DNA of 64,000 bases from Cryptomeria japonica (taxonomy: Eukaryota > Streptophyta > Pinopsida > Cupressales > Cupressaceae). Position 1 is the stretch's first letter; each line of letters opens with the position of its first letter. Both the position numbers and the translations under genes were made by a program. The notes below the pieces were generated by a model. The model searched no databases and was not told where the DNA came from. It saw only the letters and a program-made list of their open reading frames with translations. The stretch is taken from assembly GCF_030272615.1 (NCBI RefSeq), contig NC_081409.1:618249255-618313254 (forward strand), written 5' to 3'. This document shows positions 46,508 to 58,621 of the stretch, piece after piece.

Positions 46508-46516
46508 CTGACCACA

Positions 46517-48937
46517 TGGTATGCTCTCAGGCTATTGAGAAATGTTGGAAATGACATATTGGAAGTATTTTTGTGCCATCATGGCTACATGGTGAGGATT
46601 CTAATTTCATGCCATTTATTCTTCATTCTTGTGAAGACTATCTTCCCTTGTGCAAATTTATTTCACCTAACATCCTCACATGCCAAGACTCTCATGTGTA
46701 AGATATGGTGGTTGTCTTTTTATTTTCCTATGTGCCTATCACTTGCCTCATTCTTTGTAGTGGGTTTTTTCTTGTTTATTCTCTTTGTTCTCACACCGAA
46801 GTCTTTTAAATATCTATGTTATGCAACTACAAATAAATAAATCATCATAATAATTATACTAAATAAAAGATACAAACTAATTATCCAATAAGAATCTATC
46901 ACTTATATTTTTTGATCAATCAATAACAATTTTAACTATTTATTGTAATTTTTTTTGATAAATTAAGCATGAAAAGGGCCCCATCCAAAGCTAGTACAAC
47001 ATAAGATCCATTAAAAATGATAAAAATAATAGCAAGCTTAAGCCCAAAATAAATATAATACTAAAGGTGTAGAGACCTAAAATAATCAAATTAGTTTAGA
47101 GGTAACTCTAACAAATTTAGCATGGAGATCATAATTAATTAAATATAATTAAATAATAATAATAATTAAATAAATCTTCTACTAATCTAACCTATAGATA
47201 TATACTATAATAATATATATTACTACCTTATAAATTTTCTTATGTTTTCATGATATAATAAAGATGTTATATCTTTTAAATTTTGAATATATTTAACTAT
47301 ATTATAATTTTCTAAAAATAATCTATATTTTGTAATTATAAATTATATTAGTTAATACTTAATGATAAATTTTAGAAAATGATTATATATAATTTAAATG
47401 TGATTGAAAATATTTATGACTATAATATATTTATTCTTTGATGATATAAATTGGAGATATTACTTGATTCTAATTTATTACCTTTGTTAAAAATAAATTT
47501 AAATTAAATTAATTTTTATCTACAGAAATAATTTTGAATTTTAAAAATATAATTAAATATTTTAAAATATTTAAGTGGTATAAATATAATATGTTATAAA
47601 ATATAATTATTATTTTAATAAATAAAATAAAATTTAAGTCATAACTTTTTCATAATATTTTTATAGGATGCTTTAACAAAAATTAAAACATCTTATAAAT
47701 TTATGAAATTTAATATTTAATAATAAAATTAATAATTTGTAACATATACATATATGTATGCATGGATTTATACATAATCATTTTTTCTTTATTTTATGAT
47801 AAAATCAATTTTTATTTTTTATTATTTATATTTATGTTAGTAATTGATTTAATCAATCTATTATATTCCCATAGAATGGAATAGAATAGCGGATTGCCTC
47901 GTGAAATGAAATGGGCATCATGAGTAAATTTCTCTCATTTGTTAGAACAATTAGGTAAAGCTAATAAGAACAATTAATTTTTTGTTCTCTGATGAGCTAT
48001 AGGCCTTTCTAATTGTGTTTCCTTCATTTATCATTCATAATTTTTTACTCTTTTTAAAAATAAAAATAGTAATTGTACTATAATATTATTGTTGAGAATA
48101 ATGTTTTCTTTCAAAATTTCCAATCCCACTTTAAAGTAATAATGTGAAAAATTGAAGATCTAAATATTTATAATAGTAGAAAGAGATAAATATAGAAACC
48201 CAAAATAAGAGCAAAAGAAAGAATTAATAAAATGAGTGAAGATTGACAAGTCCCAAGATATATGGTCAGGCTATTATTTGATTGTTGTTGTAGCTGCTTA
48301 CTCTACAGAATCTTTGTAGCTGCTGTTCTGTGTAACTTTATTCTTGTTTACAGTTGCTTTCTTTTGCTGTTGTTATTCTTGTTTAGCTTGACGGCTGTTG
48401 TTCTTTGTACCTGTAACTATTATTGATAATAATTATTCTTATTTTAATAAAAAATAAATATATATATAACTATAAATAATTACGAAGCCTTGGAGATAAT
48501 CTCCTCTCATACCCAGAGGAAATAACGTCTTGTCTTTCTCCAATGGTTAATCATTTTAAAATCAGATTTGACGTACCGAAGAAACCTATGAAGACTTCAA
48601 TGTCCTAACAAACATATGTCCTGTAACATCAATGCAATGTGGTCCCAAAGCCTTTTCTGTATAGTGTGGTCCAAGGCCCTTTCTATTGACAAGTGTAAAC
48701 ATTCAGTTCCATCTGTAATTGAAGCTTTCTGTCTGCTCACAGTTGTATCACATATATACCATTTTCAGACTTTGACCTCTTCTGTAGTGAATTCTACTAG
48801 CATCAACCTGTACCACACAATAATAGCTGTGCTTGTGACTTGGTATTTCTCCTCATCAACATTCATTTTCATGTTAACCTAATCGTCTCTGCATTTTTTT
48901 TTCTGTGTTTTGAAGGCAAAGAGCTGTGAAAGAAACA
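46517..48937. other. AT-rich upstream region of the MADS gene
   Basis: 46940-47880 is extremely AT-rich with no frame of note. 48240-48930 is of mixed composition and borders the MADS start. A tatatataactataaat run at about 48461-48477 could be a core promoter, but the distance (about 460 bp) and lack of other signals make this weak. Confidence 0.35.
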
Positions 48938-50822
48938 ATGGGCAGGGGCAAGATTCAGATAAAGAAAATTGAAAATACAACAAACAGGCGGGTAACATTC
49001 TCCAAGAGAAGATCAGGGCTCTTCAAGAAAGAAAAGAAGATATCAATTCCAAGAGAAGATCAGGGCTCTTCAAGAAAGCAAAGAAGATATCAATTTTATG
49101 TGCAGCAGATGTTGCTGTTATAGTCTTCAATAGCACTGGAACGCTCTTTGATTTTGCAAGCTCTAGGTGAGTTAGTATTTTTTTTAAATGGATCTGTAAA
49201 CAACATATATCATTCATGAGTTATTTTTTTATTGATGAAATTAAATCTATAAAATTCTATACATATTGTCATCTAACAATTCTAAATGCATAAAATTTTG
49301 ATTTATACAGCGTTTTAAGGAATATAAATAAATAATTAATGGATTATTTGCTTTAATAAATTTTTGACATTAAAAAATCTAGGTTTTTAAATTTGGATTA
49401 TTGTTTTGTTTTTTACGTCAGCATGGAACTTGGAATCCTTTTTATTCGAGGGCTTAAAATTATCTAATAATATAAGTTTCGTTTTCATTCAATCTTATAA
49501 GTTTGATTCTCTCACAGATCTTATCTACTAGGAATACTTTTCTTTTCTTAGATATTAAGGTCAATCTTACCTTAAAGTATTTGTTATTTTAGTTTTCTTC
49601 TTCTCATCAGAATGGGTATCAATGTGTTTATTTTTAAATGTTAGGAAGAAAATCCGTTCAAAATGTTACTTTCAAAGAATTTTGGAAAATCTAATATATG
49701 TCTTCGATTTTGTAATAATATTTAAGACCTATATATCTTCTCATATTTTTGGAGCACATAACGAATGCCTCTGGCCTAAAAGTAATTCTTTATCTTAGTT
49801 TTGCTTCTTTACATTCAAAATGGGTATCAATCACCACTATTTACTTATAAGTTATAAGGAAAGGTTGAAGAAATCATACGGAGAAAAACCTATTATTCTA
49901 TGAAGTTTTTAAAGACCTATTTTACTATTTTCTAATTTGAAATAAATTATACTGTGCTAGCATGAAAAGAATTTTGGAGAGATACAAAATGCCTCTGGAG
50001 GACTAGCTTGGAACAATGAATATAAGGTGGGCGTCCCCTTAAAACTATTTTCTTTAACAACTAGATATAATATACAGCTTGCTGATTTGTTAGATCATTG
50101 TAAATAATTTGGGTTTTAAAGCACATAACTTTTATTTTTTGTTTTTGCCTGGTCCCAAGCAGGAAATGCTGTCTCAATTTAGAAATTTGACGGAACAAAA
50201 TGAGGAGCTGCAAAGAGAATTGAGGTACTGTTGTGTTTATAATCTCAAATTTTTTGGATAGATAAAAGGTGTAAGATTAAAGAGTCATTGTGTTTTATTC
50301 TAATAATCTTCTGTGTAGTTGTGTGACGGGTGAAGATGTGGAGACATTTACACCAAACCAATTAGGCTATCTTGAAGAAAATCTTGTGCTTGCTGCAAAG
50401 AAAGTTAGAGAGAGAAAGGCAAACATTTTACGAACACATTAATAAGTGTATACTAGTTCAACAAAAAATACTGTATACTGATCAGTTTTCCTCTTTTACT
50501 TTGTCTTTCAAAACAGATGGAAATCTTAAAATATGAACACCGAAAGACAGAAAGCAAGGTAAACTTGTTTCAGATATGAAAACAAAATAAAATCAGTTCT
50601 CAAGGAATGGGTGGGTATTACCAATTCATTCATTTGGTTAAAGACTTTAGATTTTTACAGTCAAAGGAGAACTTCAATAGAATTACAAAATCAATAATAT
50701 GAAAAGGATACAAATTCAATCGAAACTTTGTAACACTCATATTTGTCTGTTCCATCCTATAGCTTAGAAATCCGGAAAACGGTGAAGAAAATGGCCCTAG
50801 CGATCGTAACTCGGAGGGGTAA
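48938..50822 (+). pseudogene. MIKC-type MADS-box gene, disrupted (B-class-like)
   Basis: Floral/cone-type transcription factor gene with classic exon sizes. Exon 1 48938-49166 (MADS box: [44 protein letters not shown]), exon 2 49961-50026, exon 3 50163-50224 (62 bp), exon 4 50319-50418 (100 bp), exon 5 50517-50558 (42 bp), last exon from 50763 to TAA 50820-50822. Junctions are gt-ag except a GC donor after exon 4. A 47-bp tandem duplication in exon 1 and a missing A in exon 2 shift the frame. ASGGLAWN-EY and VRERK in the I/K region suggest the AP3/PI branch; an SVP-like origin is possible. Introns rule out a processed copy. Confidence 0.85.
49002..49095 (+). repeat. 47-bp tandem duplication inside the MADS box
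   Basis: Units 49002-49048 and 49049-49095 match at 46 of 47 bases (gaaagaaaagaag against gaaagcaaagaag). 47 is not a multiple of three, so the frame is lost. Only the second unit carries the normal KKAKK-type codons and leads on to the rest of the MADS box. Confidence 0.95.
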
Positions 50823-52565
50823 ACCCCTCCTCCACCTGCATTTTGTGTACAGCCAAACCAGCCGAACCTGATATTGAAAACCTAACCCTAGAGATTAGGC
50901 TTTCTACTCGGCTATCTGTTTCTCCATAGATTTGTAAGTTATTTACCTACATGTACGATGACGTTGCACTATGGACGAAAGCATATATTTTTATACCATA
51001 AATAGATTGCCAGAAAATGTATTTGTAAGAAACCTAAAATCGGCCAAAAAAAAATATTAGACTGTTTGATAAAAATAATATTTTTAGGGTTTGATAGCGT
51101 TTTCTTCTCTGTGAAAGCTTACCTGCAATTTTATGATCGGACTGATTTATTTTGACTGTATGCGATTGTTCATACAATTCTTTCTCTTACGAAAAAATCT
51201 CAGAAAATATCGCATTGCTTAACTTTACCTAAAATTCATGATCTTTAGTTATTATTGTCTCTTTAAATGTTAATACCTGGAGATGGTCTGCTTTTGGCTC
51301 AATCATATCTGATATTTGAAAAATGATCCAGTCATAGCTATCCCGAGCTGGAAACCACACCTGCTTCAATAATTGTGAAGCCATACTATTTGGTATGGAT
51401 ACTGTCCTTTGCCTTTTCTCGAGACTTGTTGAGAAAGTTGTTGTGAAAGATTCACAGTTTCTTCGATTTCACTGCTTTACACAAAGTATTACAGAAACAG
51501 CTTACCTCAACAAAACAATAGCCATTAGATTCACTGTTTCTTCGATTTCATTGCTTTAAACAAAATATTGCAAAAACTACTTCACAGTTTGAAAAGTTTA
51601 GATCTTGCAAACCTGGCATCTAGCGCTCTACTTTGCTCCGCAGAGATAAATTCAAGACATCAACCAGTCCTGCACATTATTTTTGAACCAGCAAGTTCTG
51701 ATATAAATTTATATTGTAACTCTGCAGAAATTCCATAACTCCCTTCCTTCAATCCATGAAGTCATTAGATTCGACAAGCATAGGTTTCATTTTCCCTATA
51801 AAAACCTCCCAAAAGGTTATATGCTTCATTCTATCAAGAAGAATAACATATAAAAAGTACGTGAATGGTTTTGTTCTGCGAAGGGTGTATAGAAAGTAGT
51901 ATTTGTCTGACTAAATTACTGTTAAAGTATAAAATTATTGACCATTTTCTAAATTGTTAGTTATATTGTAGCAAAGTTTTTGTCAAATGTGGTTACCACA
52001 ATTTTGAAAAACAGTATATTTATAAATTTCAAATAACTTTGCTATTAGATTATACACAAATTTTAATAGCTTTAAGTTGATAAGCTCTAATGAGTGAGAA
52101 ATTAGAAAAAAAAAATTAACACCATTAAGATTTAACATGCGTGCATTTTACTAAATATTCTAATTATTCAATTTTTTTTATTCAAAGTTAAAATCAAATT
52201 CAATTAACTATTAGTTTGTATATGAAATCTACTAAAACTAAACAACTTTCTTCAAAATTATTTCTAATGTATAAAAAAAAAATGGAATACAAAATATTAA
52301 GTTTTCCAAAAATACATATAAATTGTTTCACTTTAATTTATTATTTGAAATTATTAATAAAATACCTTACACTCAATTTCAACCAAATTTAAATATTTTA
52401 TAAAAATAAAAATAATATAATTAAATTAAGTATTTTTAATGAATATTTAAGATGAGTAAACTTAACAATATTGGGAGGTTGGTCGGGATGGAAGGTAAAA
52501 TGGCCAACATCTTTGTGATGCATAGCTTGGCCACCACCATGAGCCTTCTTAGTAGGAGTTAAAAC
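50823..52565. other. region after the MADS gene
   Basis: Directly after the TAA, codons for TPPPPAFCVQPNQPNLILKT followed by TAA (50883) could be an older C-terminus. Beyond that no gene is seen. An imperfect direct repeat around cactgtttcttcgatttca lies at about 51456-51500 and 51530-51575. 52080-52440 is very AT-rich. Confidence 0.4.
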
Positions 52566-53746
52566 TGTAATACCCTAAAATTGGTCATCCAAACCATGGA
52601 CCCCTAATCTCAACAACATCATCAAGGTCCTAAACAAAGGCAATTAAATTAATCTTGAGTACATTAATTAATTCTTTAATCATCAAAAGTGAAACCTGTT
52701 TAATTTATTAAATATCCTAGCATATTTAATTAATTAAACATCATCAAGGTCCTAAACAAAGGCAATTAAATTAATCTTGAGTACATTAATTAATTCTTTA
52801 ATCATCAAAAGTGAAACCTTTTTAATTTATTAAATATCCTAGCATATTTAATTAATTAATAAATTTGTCATGTAATCATGCAAAAAAAGAATTAATTTAT
52901 TACAAAAGAGGAATTAATCACAAAGCAAGAGTTAAATTGAAAATAAAATAAAAGAATTAAATTGAGAGAGAAATCAAACTTGAGATATTATTTCTTTCTT
53001 CTAAATTGAGAACTTGAAATTAAAAGGAATTTAATCATTCTCTAAAATTGGAAGTCCAAGATTTTGAGAAAAAGAAGTTCAGTTGCATTGAAAATACTCT
53101 TTTCTTGAATAAATCAAAGAATTATCTATTTTTATCACAAATGCATGGAATTAATTAATTCTTATTTCTAATGCAACTTGAACTTCTTATATGAATGCAT
53201 TTCAATTAAATTATAATTGGAATCTATTTCAAGGTTAACAGAACTGATTTCTCAATTATTTCAATTAATTCTAAATTGTGCTTTTTCTTGATCTCTCTTG
53301 TGATTTTCTATAAATTTAGCCTTTAACTCTCATTCAAATCACCTCAGAGATACTTGAGAAACATCTTGGAGATTATTATTATGCTGATTTTGCTCTGGAG
53401 TCATTGGAGATATTGCACTTTCTTTTTTGAGATTATTGCATCTTAGTTTAGATTTTTCCATATTGCTTGAATCACTATTGCTTGAGTTATTCATCCATCT
53501 TGCATCCATATAACTTAATATCATGCTAATATAGATTAAATAATTCATCTTGGTGTAGTCTAGTCACTAGTATTGCTTATAAAAATTTGAGAGCAATCTT
53601 ATACTCACATCTTTTAGAAGGCAATTAGTCGCTTTGTTATGGTTGATTATTTATTGATTATTGATTTACTAACCATACATGTAATGACTTAATTGAAGTG
53701 GTGTGCCTACAGCTATCAGACCTTATTTCACTTTTTCACACATACA
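52566..53746 (+). repeat. 5' LTR of the Tat-lineage element
   Basis: Inferred from the TGTAATACCC start, the CATACA end and the primer site four bases later; the second LTR is not in the window. Contains a 122-bp tandem duplication (52617-52860) and a TATA-like tataaat at 53309-53315. Confidence 0.65.
52617..52860 (+). repeat. 122-bp tandem duplication
   Basis: Units 52617-52738 and 52739-52860, starting catcatcaaggtcc, differ at about one position. Confidence 0.93.
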
Positions 53747-53750
53747 TCTT

Positions 53751-53768
53751 TGGCACCCACCATGGGGC
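53751..53768 (+). promoter_or_regulatory. primer-binding site (lysine tRNA-like)
   Basis: TGGCACCCACCATGGGGC matches TGGCGCCCAACGTGGGGC, the known site for lysine tRNA 1/2 primers, at 15 of 18 positions. Confidence 0.7.
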
Positions 53769-56009
53769 AAAAGACTACTTTTTTTCAGCCTCCAAGGCTA
53801 ACTCTTTATTTTTATTTTTTTTCAGATTTTTGACTTTTTTGGATTTTCATCCTATAGTTTCTGCGAATTGTCGTACAACATTTCCCATAAGCTCAAATGA
53901 CAAACTGCAGGTGTTGTACGATCTGGTACTGTTTATCGTACTGTCTGGTAAAAATTGTCATACGATTCTGTATTTTCTTGGTTAAAAAGAAAATTTCATT
54001 CTTCTAGTCTTCTGTCCAAATTGATTATACTGACGCTGACCCAGGCTGGTTATCTGTTTATCTGAGAAATTTTCATAGCCTAATTAGTTTTTTGCAGAAC
54101 GCTTGTCAAAGAATATGCTTGTTGCACAAAGACAATATGACTACTGATTCATTGTCTTTGCAAGTTGCCTAAGAAGAATCAACCAAACATCGTGTATTCT
54201 TTAAATTCATTTTTAGGCACCTAACTTGCTATCTAGTTAAAGAACAAATCTGTATTTCATGTTTTAAGTAAATTGTGAGAGGTAGGAGAGTATGCTCTTG
54301 TTTCTATAGACAATCAAAAATCTAGACCCTTGAGGCATTTTCTTTAAGCTTGAGATTTGTACACCTTTAGCGGGTCCGCCCTCCCGAGGAGCTAATAACT
54401 CTTAAAGCCATTATGGCCGGTGAGAGGGGAACGACCCAAGTGGGAATGGCTAAATGCCAAGTACTCCAACCCACTATAAAATAAACGTGATTTGATGAAA
54501 ATCAAGTCAATGATAGTGCTCGGGAATAGCTCTCCTCAGTACCTTCAGGTATATTACACCTTGGTTTTCAAGAATAGGAGACCTCTTAATTGAGTTTATA
54601 CCTCAACGCGCCAAATGAACCCCTTACTAGTTTCATTTCAAATTAGAAGCTACCCAGTTCACCTCCGAAAAGGGGGATAATCTTTGTGCAAGAGAGATAG
54701 TAACTCTCCCAAGATACTTGTCATTTTGTGCTCCATTAGCTTTTGGTGTCGGCTAATACAGTGTTGAGAATCCATTGCGCGAGACTTAGCGATAGTATTC
54801 TGATTAGCTTTTGGGTGTGTACTTGAGTCTACAAGAAAAGGTTTTCTTCTCTCACCAATTTCTGTAGGGTTTGCATGTTGTGACTGGAGTTATTATTCAT
54901 ATTATGTGTTTTCTGTGTTTTCATCCCTAAAACTGAAGCTGAAATACCAAAAGTAGAGAAAACAAGAAACAACTCAGTGATCAAAAACTCTATCCAAAAC
55001 TAGTCTATCCTAAGTTGAAACTATGTCCAAAGCTAGTCTATCCTAAGTCGAAACTCTGTCCATGTCAAAACTAGTCTATCCTAAGTCGAAACTATGTCCA
55101 AAACTAGTCTATCCCAGTCGAAAATCTATCCAAAACTAGTCTATCCTAGTCAAAACTTTGTCTGTGTCACAAAATAGTATACCTTAGCTGTCAAAACCTT
55201 CGTCCACCTCTAAATTTCTCATCATCAGTCAGTGATCAAAACTCAGTCCATCTCAAATCTGGTCATACTAAGTCATTGAAAACTTAGACTTTTGCCTCTG
55301 TCCATTAAACAGTCGTACGAGTCTTCTTATTTATCGTCCTGGTTCATATTTTGTGTCGTACGATTTTCTATCAGTCCTAACAGTCTGTCGTTTCATCTTC
55401 AATCCTGTGTTGTACGAATCATGATTGTCTGTCATCCACTTCTAAGAATTGTCATCTAAGCTTTACTCTTGTGTCATATGATAAAACATTATATTAAACA
55501 GTTTATCATTCTAGACATACCCATCTATTGTACGATACTAAGCAGCAACTCATACGAAACACTATTGTTGTCTGGTCCTAAAAAACCTGTTGTACGAATC
55601 TTTGATTTTGTCAGTCCAGAACAATCAAACTTGCCTAAAACAGTCTACAATGAGCATAAAATTGGTTATCATCATCCTGAGCATAAATAGATCAAAACAG
55701 TGTACCTCTGCCATTTGTGTTGCACAATTTTATCGATCATCTTTGAGCTAGTTCAATCAACTACATATCAAACCTAAGTCACTTAGATAAACATCTTACA
55801 CAGGATAGATCTTTCCTGAAACTAGCCTGAGTCTTAGTCACTTATGTCGGATCAACTTAGATAAATGTCTTATATAGGATAGATCATTCCAGAAACTAGA
55901 CTAAATCTTAGCTGCTCCTCTCAAACAATATGTTAACTAAACAACTAGCTCTGAATTTGATCTTGACTTTTGCATCACAAACAACTTTAGGTCACACCAA
56001 TCAATAAAA
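53769..56009 (+). other. 5' leader of the Tat-lineage element
   Basis: Non-coding. Holds a recurring gtcgtacga/ttgtacgaat motif (53870-53965 and 55311-55600), and a tandem array with five copies of ctagtctatcc at 55000, 55033, 55071, 55104 and 55136. A GC-richer stretch (54360-54790) has purine/pyrimidine blocks but no frame. Confidence 0.65.
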
Positions 56010-57120
56010 ATGCCTATTCAAACCAGAAGTTCTCGTAAGAAAGATGCCAAAGGAAAAGGACAACCCTTTTCATATAAAGATAATCCACTTTACGAAGAGG
56101 ATCCCCTGACTGATAAACCTTCATCATCGGAGATACCAGTTTATGATGAACCTTTATCTCCCACTATACCTAGAACAAAACAAATGACGAAGATAACCTC
56201 AGTATTCATGAAACTGATAATGATTCTTCATCAAGTGAAGCTGAAGATTCTGAACCTCCAGAAAAAAGATATTCATAAATGTCAAAAGGATAAAGATTTC
56301 CAAAAAATGATGAAGGCTATTATGGCTAGAGAAAAAGAAGGCTATTTTCTAGAACTAGCAAAACAAGGCGCCAAACTTCCTACTGGATATGATGTTCAGA
56401 ATCTCATTACTAAAAAGGAAGAATCACTTATAATAATGGTACATGGACAATTACAAGCCTTGCAGACTGAGATCACAGAACTAAAAAACAAGGATAAGTC
56501 CCCAAAACAATATTCTCTGGAGATGATATGCCCATTTCCATTTGACAAAAACCTATATATGCCTCCATTCCCTTCACGAGTTGAGATTCCAAAATTTGAC
56601 AAATATGATGGTACCTCAGATCCTCAAGATCATGTCAGAGTATTTTGTGTTGCCTGCATGGAGTTCATGCACAAGCAAATGTATTTCTTTCACCTTTTTC
56701 CAAGGAGTTTGGGAGGACAAGCTATGGAATGGTTCTAAAGTCTACCTAAGGGGATAATTTTTTTTGAAGAACTAATCCAACTATTTTTACAAAAATACTC
56801 CTACAACATTCAACATCCCATTACTATGATCAAACTTTGCAATACCAAATAGAAAATAGGGCATCCTTTTCTCACTTGCCTCCAACGTTGGAGAAAGATG
56901 TTCTCTAGGTATTCACGACCTATCCCAGATGCTGAGAAAATAGATATATTCATCAACAATCTGATCCCTGAATTGAAATATAGTATCCAAATGCAAGTAC
57001 ACCCAACATTTAACAAAATGGTAGATAATGCTATCTGAATAGAAGATGTGCTTATAAAGAAAGGAGATATCACACCTTGGAAAGAAACACAACCAGGAAC
57101 TAGCTCTAAAGAGAAGAACA
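56010..57120 (+). pseudogene. Tat-lineage gag
   Basis: ATG at 56010 (MPIQTRSSRKK). After an N-terminal Pro/Ser region with a probable frame change near 56190, the capsid domain reads VEIPKFDKYDGTSDPQDHV, GGQAMEWF, LFLQKYSYNI, and later SRYSRPIPDAEKIDIFINNL. Stops at 56736-56738, near 56850 and 57037 break it. Builds the particle in active relatives. Confidence 0.82.
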
Positions 57121-57121
57121 C

Positions 57122-57808
57122 TTGTATTGGAAGTATGACAAAGGCAACAATAAGAACATTATTAATGATAGAGTAGTAGACATTATTAAAACCAACTCAA
57201 AGCCCACAATATTCAACTTGGATAGTGGCACTCAAGCACTCAAAGCAGGTGAAACCGCAGCAAAAAATCCTCCGAAGAAAGAAAAAGAGTGGTTCAAAGC
57301 GAAAACTTGTCTTTCAAAACCTAGACGCAAATTCACTCCTCTAGAAGAATCATATGAATCTGCTTTCAAAACTTTATTGGCAAACAACCTGATAACGTTA
57401 CCAGATAATTCTAGGCCATATGATCCTGAAGTCAAACCAAAATGGTGGAGAGAAAATGAATATTGTGACTACCATTGGAATAAAGGTCATAACACAAACA
57501 ACTGCATGAAGCTCAAGCATGAGATCCAAGATCTCATAGATGCTGGTAAAATTATTGTCGGAAATCACCTGACAAATGTTGATCATAAAGCTTTTAAAGA
57601 CCCCTTACTTGTTTACGAACAAGGTGATTCCTCAAAGACCAAAGGAGGTGCCAAAGTAAATTATACTTATACTAGCAATGACAATGTCATCAACATGATT
57701 GAGCCTTCCCAATATGAATATTGCAATGTGATCATAATCCAAGATAAACAAAATGAATCACGATATGCAAAGGCTATGACCCGTTCTCAAAAGAAAGTAA
57801 CTCTCTAA
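57122..57808 (+). pseudogene. Tat-lineage gag C-terminus with zinc-binding block
   Basis: Open 228-codon frame with KPRRKFTPLEESYESAF, a CDYHWNKGHNTNNC zinc-knuckle-like motif followed by LKHEIQDLIDAGKI, as in Tat-type gag proteins. The ATG is internal, as the frame should continue from capsid. Confidence 0.8.
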
Positions 57809-57943
57809 GGAGCTAGTTCTTCAACTTCTTCTCAAACAACATCAAACCTACTAGCCTCATCAAACAAACAAAAAGAATTAACATTTGATAAATTTAAAAG
57901 GCTAACTTCATCATCATCCTCTGGATATAGTGTTGTTGAACAA

Positions 57944-58618
57944 TTGAAAAAGAGAAACGCTCAAATTTATATCTTTGAATTACTAAAAATCTCTTATGCT
58001 CACAAAGAAATATTAAACAACGCCTTGCTCACCACTAATGTTCCAAAGGATTTAGATATTGATCGGTTTCAATCTATGGTGGGTCATCTGACTTCACCTC
58101 ACTATCTTACCTTCTCTGAAGAAGATGATAACTTGCTAAATCATCCACATAACCAGCCATTGCACATTGAAGCCATGATCCATAAACACAGAGTCAAACA
58201 TGTTTTGATAGATGGAGGTGTGGGGTTGAATATCTATACTTACAGTCTGCTTACACAACTAGGATTTTCTGAAAATATCATTGATCGGGTCAAGAAAATA
58301 ACAATTAAAGCCTATGATGAAGAGGAAAGGACCTCTAAAGGTCTGGTACCATTACCAATTAGGGTGGGACCTATAGAAAGAGATGTCATTTTCCAAGTAC
58401 TTGATCTTCCTCTGTCATACAATATCTTACTGGGAAGGCCATGGATTCATGAAATGAAAGTAGTTCTATCTTCATACCATCAATGCTTAAAATTTCCTTA
58501 TAACGGAGTTGAGGTCAATATTCCTGCTGATACAAATATCCCTTGTAATGCATTGAAAAAAGGTGTTGATACCTTTGTGCCTCATAATAGAGAAGCCTCT
58601 ACAAATGAATGTTCATAA
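57944..58618 (+). pseudogene. Tat-lineage protease domain
   Basis: Open frame with HVLIDGGVGLNIYTYSLL (retropepsin active site region, D-G-G), GPIERDVIFQVLDLP, YNILLGRPWIHEM and KFPYNGVEV. Good match in order and spacing to protease regions of Gypsy Tat elements. The usual Ser after DGG is Val. Confidence 0.82.
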
Positions 58619-58621
58619 GCC

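Noticed and set aside
48938-50558. MADS gene as an SVP/StMADS11 member
   Set aside because: The MADS box start ([17 protein letters not shown]) fits, but the I and K regions (WN-EY, VRERK) look more like AP3/PI. Kept only as an alternative.
54990-55185. Repeat array as CRISPR
   Set aside because: Eukaryotic retroelement leader, variable units without conserved-length spacers, no cas genes.
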